From Nemophila menziesii (lineage: Eukaryota > Streptophyta > Magnoliopsida > Boraginales > Hydrophyllaceae): a DNA stretch of 64,000 bases. Each line of letters starts with the position of its first letter. The first letter of the stretch is position 1. Of this stretch, positions 10,501 to 20,241 are shown piece after piece. The notes under the pieces are model-generated. The model was not told the origin of the DNA. It did no database searches and saw nothing but the letters and a program-made list of their open reading frames with translations. The stretch covers positions 12,711,840 through 12,775,839 of the forward strand of contig JARWIR010000011.1 of assembly GCA_029959085.1 (NCBI GenBank), given 5' to 3'. The position numbers and the translations under genes were made by a program.

Positions 10501-11982
10501 ATGGGTTTATTGCTTCAAGAGTTCGATTTAGAGATCAAAGATAGAAAGGGTTGTGAAAATCAGGTTGCAGATCATCTATCGCGTCTAGAAGGTTCAGAGA
10601 TGAATAGTGGTACTGAAGCAGTTAGAGATGAATTTCCTGATGAGAGTTTATTTGTTGTTCGTGATTATGAAGCTCCTTGGTATGCAGATATTGCGAATTT
10701 AGTGGTGAGTGGGGTTTTTCCTGAAGGGTCTACTTATCAAGAAAGAAAGAGGTTAGCTCATCGTGCTAGACAGTTCTTCTGGGAGGATCCTTTCCTCTAC
10801 AAAGTTTGTGCTGACCAAATGATACGAAGATGTGTAGCAAGGGAGGAAAATGAAGCCATTATAGCTGGATGCCATGATTCACTTTATGGAGGACATTTCA
10901 AGGGAGATAGAACTGTTGCTAAGGTATTCCAATCAGGTTTTTACTAGCCTTCTCTTATTAAAGATTGTCATGAATATGTTAAGAGATGTACGAGATTCCA
11001 GTTTACCGGAAACATATCCAAGAGGTATGAGATGCCACGTAATAATGTGTTAGAGGTTGAAATATTCGATGTTTGGGGTATAGACTTTATGGGTCCTTTT
11101 GTTCCTTCAAATGGCAACCTCTACATCTTATTGGCTGTTGATTACGTGTCTAAGTGGGTAGAAGCGGTGGCTTTACCTACCAATGATTCACGAGTGTTGA
11201 TTAAGTTTTTGAAGTCACATATTTTCACGAGACATGGTACACCTAGAGTGATTATTAGTGAGGGAGGATCTCATTTCGTTAATAAGTATTTGAAGACTGT
11301 TCTAGAGAAATATGGAGTAAGACACCGTGTATCTACTGCATACCATCCACAATCCAATGGTCAAGCTAAAGTATCGAATCGTGAAGTCAAGTCAATCCTA
11401 GAGAAAACCGTTGGTCCTACAAGAAAAGATTGGTCAATGAAGTTAGATGATGAATTGTGGGCCTATCGTACTGCGTTTAAGACTCCAGTTGGTGCATCTC
11501 CCTACCGTATGGTGTATGGTAAGGCTTGTCACTTACCTCTTGAGCTTGAAATGGGTGCCTATTGGGCGATTGCGCAGTTGAACTTAGATCCTATCTTAGC
11601 CGGAAAGAATCGTATGATGAAGCTTAACGAACTTGACGAATTCCGACTGAATGCCTATGAAAATGCTAAACTTTACAAAGAAAACACGAAGAAATGGCAT
11701 GACAATCGGATTCGTACAAAGAACTTTGAAGTGGGGCAAAGAGTATTGAAGTATAATTCAAAGTTCAGCAATTATCCGGGTAAGTTAAGGTCTAAGTGGT
11801 CAGGTCCATACATTGTGACGAAAGTTACACCTCATGGAGCGATAGAAATAGAACATCCGCTAGAGAACCGTACCTTTATGGTGAACGGTCACAGATTAAA
11901 GTTATACCATGGAGGTGAAGATACCAACCGCTTGGATGATCCACATCCTGGGGAGGTCATGTATCTCCTCGAGAATCCTTAG
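10501..11982 (+). pseudogene. Element A integrase (broken, catalytic residues altered)
   Basis: It opens with the RNase H tail ([20 protein letters not shown]). The integrase zinc domain follows (CHDSLYGGHFKGDR, then the Cys pair region, where element B's CHRCQ reads CTRFQ). A TAG at 10945-10947 sits where element B has Trp. The core starts [12 protein letters not shown]. The second catalytic Asp is Glu here (SEGGSHF against SDGGSHF in B), and the catalytic Glu of the GQAE motif is Lys (GQAKVSNRE). The C-terminal domain ([19 protein letters not shown]) is intact, ending at 11982. Integrase inserts the cDNA; this copy could not, even without the stop. Confidence 0.9.
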
Positions 11983-12199
11983 AAGCTTCAGGTAACCCGT
12001 CGAGCTTAACGACGTTAAACAAAAGCCAATTCTTTGTATATTAGCCGAGTTTTTAAATTTTCAATGTAAGTTTGATTTTCGTAATTTTAGTGTTTATTAT
12101 CAAGAAATGAGGAAGGGTAGTTGTTTTTGATGATTTCAGGGGTAAAAAGGTCACGAGTTTGGGGTCGAAAAGGCGAAAACTAGAAGAAAAAGAAGTTGG

Positions 12200-12746
12200 T
12201 GTCTAGGGGAAACCGGGTACCCGGTTTCGCAAGAACCGGGAACCCGGTTCTGACGCTGTAACCAACCCACCAAAACGCAACAAGGCGCGTTTTCATTCGC
12301 GCCATCGACGGAAACCAGGGCCCTGCATTTCACAAATGCGGGTACCCGGTTTTGGAGCTGCACTTTTTCAACTTCTCTGACCCAGCGTCTTGGGAAGTAG
12401 CGTTTCATTGCGTTTTCATTCGCGCCATCGACGAAAAACCGGGAACCCGCATTCATCAAAACCGGGTACCCGGTTTCGGAGCTAGGATTTTTGACTTTTC
12501 TAGACCCAGCGTCCTGGGTCCCTCGTTTTGCTGCGTCACCATCCTGCGTCTCCACCCAATCAGCGTTACAAACCGAGAACCCGCATTTCCCAAATGCGGG
12601 AACCCGGTTTCGAAGGGCAATTCTCTGACCCAGCGTCTTGGGGTCCAGCGTTTTGAGGTATGAAAAAAAAAATTATTAAGTAATTTTTCCACGCCGTCAC
12701 AGCGACGCGGAACTGGGTACCCGGATTTTCGAAACCGGGAACCTGG
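12200..12746 (+). repeat. Tandem array of paired CCGGGWACCCGG palindromes, element A
   Basis: Five palindrome pairs start at 12213/12236, 12315/12338, 12439/12462, 12573/12596 and 12713/12735. Members of a pair are 22-23 bp apart, and pairs are 102-140 bp apart. Between them the sequence is also tandemly repeated (GACCCAGCGTC at about 12379, 12501 and 12627; CGCGCCATCGACG at about 12298 and 12420), a unit of about 125 bp. The first palindrome is perfect over 20 bp (12209-12228). Nearby ORFs such as 12151-12555 and 12352-12663 only translate this repeat. The array lies between the integrase stop and ORF3. Confidence 0.9.
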
Positions 12747-13138
12747 TTTGCATCTGTGTTAGGCGGTTTTGTGCTTTTTAACCTAGTTTTCTTAGCCTTT
12801 TCTGCAGGTTTTTACCTAAAACGCACCAATAGCCTCCACACCTCCGAAATTCATCAACAAAACCTTTATATATCATCAAATCCTACCATCTTTCACCACA
12901 AAAACACGAAAACAACTCACCTCCTCTCCAGAATAACATCAAATCCTTAGTTTTTCCCAAGATTTTTCTTCACACAATCCTTAAATTAAACCCAATTCTT
13001 TCTTCTCCCATTCAAATTGAACAAAACCCATCTCATATTCCACCTAGTTCTTCAATTCCTAAGCCTCAAAACATCAAATTTCTAAACTTTTCTCTAAGTT
13101 TCTCACTATCTGAAGTTTTGAGTTTGGGGTGGAAAGAG

Positions 13139-14470
13139 ATGACTAATAGAACCGGTGATTTGCGAAGAACTGCTCCTAGAAAGAAAACCACCATTGGTGG
13201 TTCCCAAGAACAAGCTATTGAGATCCCTGATTCGCGTCCTAAACGAAAATTTGATGAAGTTAAGCTTGATCCCAAGAGAAAAGAAATCACAGGTCAAAAG
13301 AGAAGATTAATTGATGAGCCAGAAAGTGAGGAAAAACATGAAGATGAGATTGAGAAGAACATTAAGGATAAAACTAAACAAGAAGTTCCGGAAGTACCAG
13401 TTCAACAGAAACCCCTGCATATGAAGATGTGGGCCCACAAGCCTAAGAGGGTTTATACTTCTTGGAATACTCAGGTTCGTGAAAGAATTGAATTTTTGAA
13501 GTTTTGTGAGGAGACAACTTTTCCTAATGGTATTATGAGTAGTGTTCACAAAGAATATGCTATGGCTTGTGATAAGTTTGGTTGGAAAGAATTAAGAGAA
13601 AGGAAGCTTGAGTTTATTCCTCCTTTTGTGCGAGAATTTTATGAAGGTTTAGCTACTTCCCATGACGCAATTGAAATTCGCAAAAAGGTAGTTCCTTTCT
13701 CTATTGAACTTATTCGGAAATCTTTGAAATTACCCAACTTTTCTGGATTATGTCCATTCCAAGAAACTCTTCATGACCCTTCTTTCGATTTTGAATCCCT
13801 TTGGGGGACCGTGCTTGTTAATGGGGCTAGCCCAATTCCTGAAGGAAAAAGGTATCCTGGACAGTTTTACAACAGTAGTTTGACACCTCATGCGAAGGTT
13901 TGGTCTCATTTCATAATACCTACTTTCTTCAGTATTAAACACACATCCGAGTTGAAGAAAGAGCATATGATTGTTATTATGTGTGTTTTGGAGGAGAAAC
14001 CAATAGACGTTGCTAAAATTATTTATGATACAATCATGGAGTTCGCGAAATCCCCAATGAAACAACAAAATCTCAAGTTCCCTTGTACTATTACTAAGTT
14101 GTGTTTAGACGCAAAGATTCCGCGTAGGAACGCAGATATTGACGGTGTTTCAGTTGGTGTGAGCATAGCATTGAGTACGATTCTGAATATCCATGAGGAA
14201 GCAACACAAGCTACGAGAACTCCTCGAACTCCTCTATCAAAGAAAGTAAAGACTGTTCCTGAGTTGGAATCGAAGATTAGGGTGTTGGAGGAGAATCAAG
14301 AGAAGATGATTGCTACCTTGGGAAACATTACAAAAGAGTTGAAACTTCTTCGAAATTTAATCTTAGGCATAAACACACTTCAAAACGCGATTTATGATGC
14401 TGTTACGCGAGATAAAGGTCCAGAACGCAACACCGGTAACCAGCCACGCTGGTTAAGATACGTTTTCTAA
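13139..14470 (+). CDS. Element A ORF3 (Athila-type putative plant transposon protein)
   Basis: This is an open frame of 443 codons. I chose ATG 13139 because the reading upstream (TTG at 13118) is the polypurine-like GAGTTTGGGGT tract, and the homologous B ORF starts at the same place relative to that tract. The N-terminus is basic and disordered (TAPRKKTT, RKEITGQKRR), followed by an acidic stretch. Residues about 100-340 (MWAHKPKRVYTSW, FVREFYEGLA, VPFSIELIRKSLKLP, TPHAKVWSHFIIPTFF) match the domain known from the third ORF of Athila elements. The last 80 residues look like a coiled coil (ELESKIRVLEENQEKM). No signal peptide or membrane segment is visible, so an envelope role is not supported. 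Its function is unknown. Confidence 0.8.
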   Translation: MTNRTGDLRRTAPRKKTTIGGSQEQAIEIPDSRPKRKFDEVKLDPKRKEITGQKRRLIDEPESEEKHEDEIEKNIKDKTKQEVPEVPVQQKPLHMKMWAHKPKRVYTSWNTQVRERIEFLKFCEETTFPNGIMSSVHKEYAMACDKFGWKELRERKLEFIPPFVREFYEGLATSHDAIEIRKKVVPFSIELIRKSLKLPNFSGLCPFQETLHDPSFDFESLWGTVLVNGASPIPEGKRYPGQFYNSSLTPHAKVWSHFIIPTFFSIKHTSELKKEHMIVIMCVLEEKPIDVAKIIYDTIMEFAKSPMKQQNLKFPCTITKLCLDAKIPRRNADIDGVSVGVSIALSTILNIHEEATQATRTPRTPLSKKVKTVPELESKIRVLEENQEKMIATLGNITKELKLLRNLILGINTLQNAIYDAVTRDKGPERNTGNQPRWLRYVF

Positions 14471-15929
14471 TCCTTCCTTTTAGTGTAGATTAGTTTAATG
14501 CTTTATTGAGTCTTTTCGAGCCGTGGGGACACGACTCATTTTTGATTTTGGGGTGGGGTTCGTTGCCTCATCCCAGTTTTTATGTGTTATTTGTTTTAAT
14601 TGCTTTCAATAAAAGAATTTTCGGAGTTGCGTTTGACTGTAGAAATTTTTAAATATCCCTTTAAGCATACTTTTGATGAATCGATGATAGTAAATAGTGG
14701 ACTTTTGGGATTGATATAAAAGGCATTTAGAATTGCATGCAAACATAGGTAATTGATAAGAAAAATTAATGAACAATGCAAATGAAGTAAGCTTGTACTT
14801 AAGGAATATGTTTGGTGTGTAGAACGTGAAATCCTAATTAGTAGAGAACCCACCTAGATATAAACTAAAGACAAGCTATGTACTTAGGAAAATAATAGGG
14901 GAAGTTCTTTGTTAGCCATTTGTGCCTTTTTAGCCTTCTATCCCTTGTATTAATTATTATCCGTCTTAGCCCACTCTGAGCCTTTAGCCTTTTTTTGTAG
15001 CCACGATATAAGCCATTATCCCTTAGATTATTAGGCATGACCATATGACCCGCACTTGAATCACAATCCTGAGACATGTCTAGAGCTTGAGTTTGGGGTG
15101 GTGGGTCCACTTATGGGGAATTTAATGGGTTGGGATTGATGTGCTTTGTATTGTAGCACAATTGCAGATGATATATACTTGTAACCCTTTGCCGGGAATG
15201 AGAAAAAAATGAAAAAGAAAGAAAAAAATGAAAAATTTCAAAAAATCATACAGTAGAAACCGGGTACCCGGATTTCACAAAACCGGGAACCCGGTTTGCA
15301 TCTGTACAAAAAAAAAGAGAAAAAGAAAAGAAAAAGAAAAATATGTATGAATAAAACATCCGGCAAAGTGGAAATTTTCTGAAAATCATCCTGTTTATAG
15401 TGGGTAGACATGGGACGCTAAATTGTTGCGTAAATGGGTGAGTGAGAACATTTTTTGAGCGTAAACTCAAGATCGGGTACATTTGTTGATGGTAAGTGAG
15501 GAGAGAGCCAAAAGCTCACTTCAAATTTACCAAATATACATCCACACCGTCCTTAAGCCATTATTAAAACCATAAAGACCTCGTGATTCCTAAGTGCATA
15601 GTGAATTTATGATTCTGTTGATAGGGAATATACTAGGTGGAGCGTTCAAAGCGATTTAGGATTAATGACCACCCTATAGCCATCATACAGAGATGAGTAC
15701 AAGTGTAATCTTCAAGCATTGCAACTTTAATTTTGTGATTGAGATTATTTGTTTTTGATTTTGAATTATAGATGTATGTGTATATTAGTTGCTAGAGTTT
15801 GCTATATGAGATTTATCTTAAGACTTGCTTTAGGTGTATTTGCTAGCTTCTACTTGTTCTTACGTTTACTTCTACCCCTTTGTTTTATCTTTGCTTTGTC
15901 TGGACGACAAAGGTTTGAGTTGGGGGTCT
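14471..15929 (+). other. Element A 3' untranslated region
   Basis: There is no real ORF here. The region is conserved with B (20168-21639) and C (29391-30840 reversed). It contains the hairpin at 14518-14537 and PPT-like tracts at 14544-14558, 15089-15101 and 15917-15929. A sixth palindrome pair lies at 15260/15283 (23 bp apart). A long conserved block runs around 15020-15110. The last PPT, GAGTTGGGGGTCT, abuts the 3' LTR. Confidence 0.8.
14518..14537 (+). other. Conserved hairpin with GGGA loop (element A)
   Basis: The arms GAGCCGTG and CACGACTC flank GGGA, an 8-bp stem with one mismatch. B (20222-20241) and C (30780-30799, minus) have the perfect form GAGTCGTG-GGGA-CACGACTC at the same position, just after ORF3 and before a GAGTTTGGGG tract. 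It is probably an RNA structure. Its function is unknown. Confidence 0.65.
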
Positions 15930-17498
15930 TGATGTCTCCCTAATTGTTCGTATTTTCGACCCTTGGGAGACATCATTTTTTATGTTTAATTGAATATTTT
16001 GATAGACTTTTGAGTTAAAAATACAATAATCCGGAATTTCCATTTTATTTCTAGTATTTTTGATTTATTAAACTTTTGCACGTAATCTTGTGTATTTTAG
16101 TGAAACGTTTGTAGGTTTTAAATATTAGCTAGGAGTGGAATCCGAGAAGGGAGTCAAAGATCGTGATATGGAGTCAAGAATTGAAGATAAATCCCGAAAG
16201 AAGTTGATTTTAGAGCTGCAAATCTGGAAAACAGGCCAAAGATTGCTGATTTCGAGGCTCTTAAGAGATTATTTAGCCGCTGACCTTTGAAGCGAATCTA
16301 TTCTTATCGAGTTACGGAACTTTTGCAAGTGATTTCAGGTCAATCGGAGTTATAACGAAGCGGCTAGAGCCGTTTTAGTGGAGGTGGTGCAGCAGTTACG
16401 GGATTTTGGGCGTAGAAATTGGGCTTGGACATTTAATTAGTGTTTTATTATTAGGTCCAAGGCCTATTCCGAATTTTAGCTTATAAAAGGAGCTCTTGAC
16501 TTCTATTTTTCATACAATTCATTCTTTACAAATTAAAACATCATAGAGAAGTAACAGAAGGAAGAAAGAAGAAGCTGTAAGAGCTGGAGAGGGTCTATAT
16601 CTCCGTTCTCAGCCATTCCAATTCCGGAAATTAGGTTTTCTTTATCTTTAATTTTGTAAGACAATATGAATTCCATTACTTTTAATTTAGTTTTCTTTTC
16701 AATTAGTATGAGCTAATTCCATTATAGTGTTTGAGAATGCTTTATGGGTGAATCTCAATTCTATTGAATTTCATGTTGTGAATTTGGGGTTCTGTTAAAT
16801 TAAATTAAATTGGGTCTTTTACTCTTTTTAATAATTTGAGATTGTTTACTGTTTTTAGAGTCGCGAACTAAGAACAGGTATTAGTATCTAGGCTATTCCA
16901 CATTTGTGGCGTGTGGATCATCCTGACGGAGGGTTTAGGTACGGAATTAATTATTATATCTAAAATAGAAGCTATTGATTCTGACGAACTTAGCTAATTT
17001 TAGGGCCAACGTGGTAAATTGCTTAATCATCTAATAGTGGATCATATTTACCCTGACGGGATTAGTGACACTCTAGGATAGCCTTATAGTCCACCCTGAC
17101 GGGGGTATAAGGAATTTAGAATCCCGACCATTATGATTGACCAATTTAGCCCTTAAACAGAATAGGTTATGAAATAGGATTAGGAAGATCCCTTGCGTTC
17201 TCAAGTGCTACCTTCTCATACTTGCGTTTTACACTTATTTACTTGCGTTTTAGTCTTTAATTGCATTTTCCATTTAGTCTTTTATTACTTAGAAATAATA
17301 AAAACAAACAATCAATCATATTATCTTTATTTGCTTTTCTCAAAGTGCAACCATTCATTATTCGATAAGCATTGTAGTTAACCAAACCGTCCCTGTGAAC
17401 GATCCTAGAATCACTTATTACTACTTGGGACAACCGTACACTTGCGGTTGTGGTTCGATTACATTTGCATTTATTTTAGAACACACAAAGGACCACCA
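15930..17498 (+). repeat. Element A 3' LTR (1569 bp)
   Basis: It starts TGATGTCTCCC after GAGTTGGGGGTCT and ends GGACCACCA before the duplication AATAG. The TATA box TATAAAAG is at 16482-16489. CCTGACGG-type motifs lie near 16921, 16979, 17052 and 17096. It is about 75 bp longer than the 5' LTR because it keeps the block around CTAGGCTATTCCAC. Confidence 0.93.
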
Positions 17499-17503
17499 AA
17501 TAG

Positions 17504-18864
17504 TAGTCCTGATCTAGTTAATGATACATTGCCCAATGAAGGCTTATTTGCGATTTATTACGCTACTCCATGGTACGCTGACATTGCAAATCTTATTGTA
17601 AGTGGTAACTTTCCCGAAGGAGCCACTTCACAAGACAAGAAGAGATTGATGAGGCGTGCTAAACAGTTCTTTTGGGAGGATCCTTTCCTCTACAAAGTGT
17701 GTGGTGATCAGATGGTGAGAAGATGTACACCTGAGAAGGAAGTCTTAGGATTAGTTGCGGGTTGTCACGATTCACCTTATGGAGGACACTTCAAGGGCGG
17801 CCGCGCAGCTGCTAAGGTACTACAATCCGGTTTTTATTGGCCTACATTACATAAGGATTGTCATGAGTATGTTAAGAAGTGTCATAGATGCCAGTTTACT
17901 GGTAATATATCCAAGAGGGATGAGATGTCGCGTAACAACGTTCTTGAAGTTGAAATATTTGATGTTTGGGGTATTGATTTCATGGGTCCGTTTGTACCGT
18001 CTAACGGAAATCAATACTTCCTTTTAGTTGTTGATTACGTGTCTAAATGGGTAGAAGTTGTAGCTCTGCCAACCAATGATTCGCGATTAGTGATTAAATT
18101 CTCGAAGTCTCATATTTTCACTAGACATGGTACACCCAAAGTTATTATCAGTGATGGAGGTTCACACTTCGTGAACAAATATCTGAAGACAGTGCTATAG
18201 AAGAATGGGATAAGACATCGTGTTTCTACCGCGTACCATCCACAAGCCAACAGTCAAGCTGAGGTTTCAAATCGAGAGGTAAAATCTATCCTTGAGAAGA
18301 CTGTTGGCCCTACAAGAAAATATTGGTCAATGAAGTTCGATGATGCTTTATGGGCCTATCGTGCTGCGTACAAAACTCCTGTTAGTGCATCTCCGTATCG
18401 TATGGTTTATGGTAAGGCTTGTCACTTACCTCTTGAACTTGAATTGGGTGCATATTGGGCGATAGCGCAGTTGAACTTAGATCCTACTTTGGCCGGTGAG
18501 AATCGTATGATGAAATTAAATGAACTTGATGAGTTTCGATTACATGCCTATGAAAATGCTAAACTCTATAAGGAGAACACGAAGAGATGGCATGATAACC
18601 GTATCCGTGTGAAGAAGACAGAAGGTTCTGAAATACAACTCCAAGTTCAGTAATTATCCAGGGAAGTTGAGATCAAAGTGGTCTGGTCCTTACGTAGTAA
18701 CCAAAGTTACGCCTCATGGATCAATAGAGATTGAACACCCAATCGAGAACCGCACCTTTATGGTGAATGGCCATCGATTGAAAGTTTATCACGGAGGCGA
18801 GGATACTAATCGCATGGTGGATCCACATCCTAGGGAGGTCATGTACCTCCTTGATGCTGAATAG
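17504..18864 (+). pseudogene. Element B integrase (broken)
   Basis: This resumes B pol after element A. It has the HHCC zinc domain (CHDSPYGGHFKGGRAAAKV, then CHEYVKKCHRCQ), then the core [19 protein letters not shown] and QAEVSNRE with all three catalytic acidic residues present. It ends with the C-terminal domain [23 protein letters not shown] at about 18198 replaces a sense codon after KTVL, and a frameshift near 18620-18640 splits the C-terminal part. The stop at 18862-18864 matches the end of element A pol. Its active-site residues are better preserved than in A, but the reading is interrupted. Confidence 0.9.
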
Positions 18865-19708
18865 ATGCGAGAGGTAACCTGTCGAGCTTAACGACGTTAA
18901 ACAAATTCCAGTTACTTGTATATTAGTTTATTGCTTTACGTTTTTCTATTCCTAGTGTATAATTCTAAGTTAGTCTCTAGTTTTAGTGTCTAATTTTAAA
19001 AGAAATGAGAAAGGTAGTGTGTTAGTGTGCAGGAAATTGAGTTTGGGGTGCTGAGAAACAAAAGAGAAAAAAATATGCTTCTCTGACCGGCTAGCCGGCC
19101 ATACCACCGGCATGCCGGCGGAGCAGAACACGTGCCCACGGGTCCAAGGCGCGGGTTGTTTGCCGAGAGGTAGAGAAAATCACACGAATCGCACCGGCAT
19201 GCCGGCCATTAGCCCCGGTATACCGGCCAAAAGAAAACCCGTGGCCTCAGGTCGCGGCTCGGGATGCTTGCCGAGAGGTACAAAAAGAAGCATGTCCAGC
19301 ACCGGCTAGCCGGCCAGATCCGCCGGTATGCCGGTCAGCATCTCGGTTTGGGAGAGTTATTGCCTTATACACTTCTTACCTTATCAAGTGTAAACCCTAG
19401 CCCCTCCCATACGAATTTTCCAGTTCCCAACCTTATATATTGACCTTGAAGCTTGATTAAACCTCTACAACAAACACATTAACATCAATAATTCTCTCCT
19501 CCATCTTCCATAAACACAATTTTTTCATCAAATTCATCACAACACACCATAAATCACCATCAAGATCATCAAGCTATCAAGAGTTCTTCCAAGATTCATC
19601 AAGAAACCTTCTTTATTTATCAAATCCAAGCTAGAAACTCAAGCTACACCAATCTTTCTCAACTTTATTCTATCCTTGGTGTAACTTGAGTTTGGGGTCA
19701 AATCAACC
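18865..19708 (+). other. Element B region between pol and ORF3, with paired CCGG palindromes
   Basis: It starts with the block GAGGTAACCTGTCGAGC, shared with A and C just after pol. Three palindrome pairs lie at 19087/19107, 19194/19215 and 19302/19323. Members are 20-21 bp apart and the pair period is 107-108 bp. The cores are CCGGCTAGCCGG, CCGGCATGCCGG, CCGGTATACCGG and CCGGTATGCCGG. PPT-like GAGTTTGGGGT lies at 19039-19049 and 19688-19698. The ORF at 19112-19309 is only a translation of this repeat. Confidence 0.85.
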
Positions 19709-20167
19709 ATGACAAGCAGAACAGATGCTATGGATTATAAGAGGAAGTGTTGTATCCTAGGGAAGAACAAAAATTTGCCTGGTTCTACAATTGAAAAGGC
19801 TATCAATCTTGATGATGCTATTGAAGAAAAACAACAACAAGAGGCACCTGCACAACCACTACACAAGAAATTCACAGTTAGGATGAAGTTACCGTCAAAG
19901 CCTAAAGAAAAGACACAAATCCAAGATCAAGGTTCTTCTTCTTCATCTCAGAATAATTTTTTCACACCCCCATGTGCTATTAAATTGCAACAACAAATCA
20001 ATCATCTAAGAAAACAAAAAATAGCACTTTGGGAGGAAATTGCCACGATGAATTCAACATTGAAAGAGGTAACTACGAACATGGATATCGATAATTATTC
20101 TTCTTCAGAGGAGGAGGACATGATGGATATTTATGGCCAGGTACCCCGTTCTAATTGTTCTTCTTAA
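19709..20167 (+). CDS. Element B short ORF at the ORF3 position
   Basis: This is an open frame of 152 codons, with ATG placed just after GAGTTTGGGGT as in element A ORF3. The first residues (MTSRTDAM) resemble the start of A ORF3 (MTNRTGDL). The rest differs: a Gln/Glu/Pro-rich stretch, a basic patch (RMKLPSKPKEKTQ), a possible coiled coil (KLQQQINHLRKQKIALWEEI) and an acidic Ser-rich tail (SSSEEEDMMD). The central conserved domain of A ORF3 is absent. It may be a shortened derivative that kept only the disordered ends, or a different protein. I do not recognise a function. Confidence 0.5.
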   Translation: MTSRTDAMDYKRKCCILGKNKNLPGSTIEKAINLDDAIEEKQQQEAPAQPLHKKFTVRMKLPSKPKEKTQIQDQGSSSSSQNNFFTPPCAIKLQQQINHLRKQKIALWEEIATMNSTLKEVTTNMDIDNYSSSEEEDMMDIYGQVPRSNCSS

Positions 20168-20221
20168 TTGATGGTAGGCACTAGTTAGTTTATTTTTTTA
20201 TTGATTTATTGAGTCTTTTTC

Positions 20222-20241
20222 GAGTCGTGGGGACACGACTC
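20222..20241 (+). other. Conserved hairpin with GGGA loop (element B)
   Basis: GAGTCGTG-GGGA-CACGACTC is a perfect 8-bp stem. It sits 54 bp after the short ORF3 and is followed at once by the PPT-like GAGTTTGGGGTGGGGT (20248-20263). The same structure and order occur in A and C. Confidence 0.7.

Larger units (their letters stand above)
4715..17498 (+). mobile_element. Element A: complete Athila-like Ty3/gypsy retrotransposon (12.8 kb)
   Basis: It is flanked by AATAG at 4710-4714 and 17499-17503. It has two LTRs (4715-6207 and 15930-17498), a tRNA-Asp-type primer-binding site, gag-protease-RT-RNase H-integrase, an ORF3 and a polypurine tract before the 3' LTR. The insertion sits inside element B's pol, whose reading frame rejoins across it. 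The LTRs are nearly identical by eye apart from one indel of about 75 bp, so the insertion is fairly recent. Even so, the pol reading has at least four stops and three frameshifts, and two integrase catalytic positions are changed, so it is not autonomous now. Confidence 0.95.

Noticed and set aside
12151..12692. Overlapping ORFs on both strands with PGTRF and VPGF-like repeated peptides
   Set aside because: They translate the palindromic CCGGGTACCCGG array. Palindromes give similar peptides in both strands, and no homology or conserved start exists. The same holds for 31741-32206 and 19112-19309.
13139..14470. A retroviral-type envelope gene
   Set aside because: No signal peptide, membrane segment or furin-like site is visible. 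The protein matches the Athila third-ORF domain of unknown function.
15246..15482. A minus-strand ORF of 78 codons with a phenylalanine-rich run
   Set aside because: It is the reverse of an A/G-rich tract plus a palindrome pair in the 3' UTR of element A.
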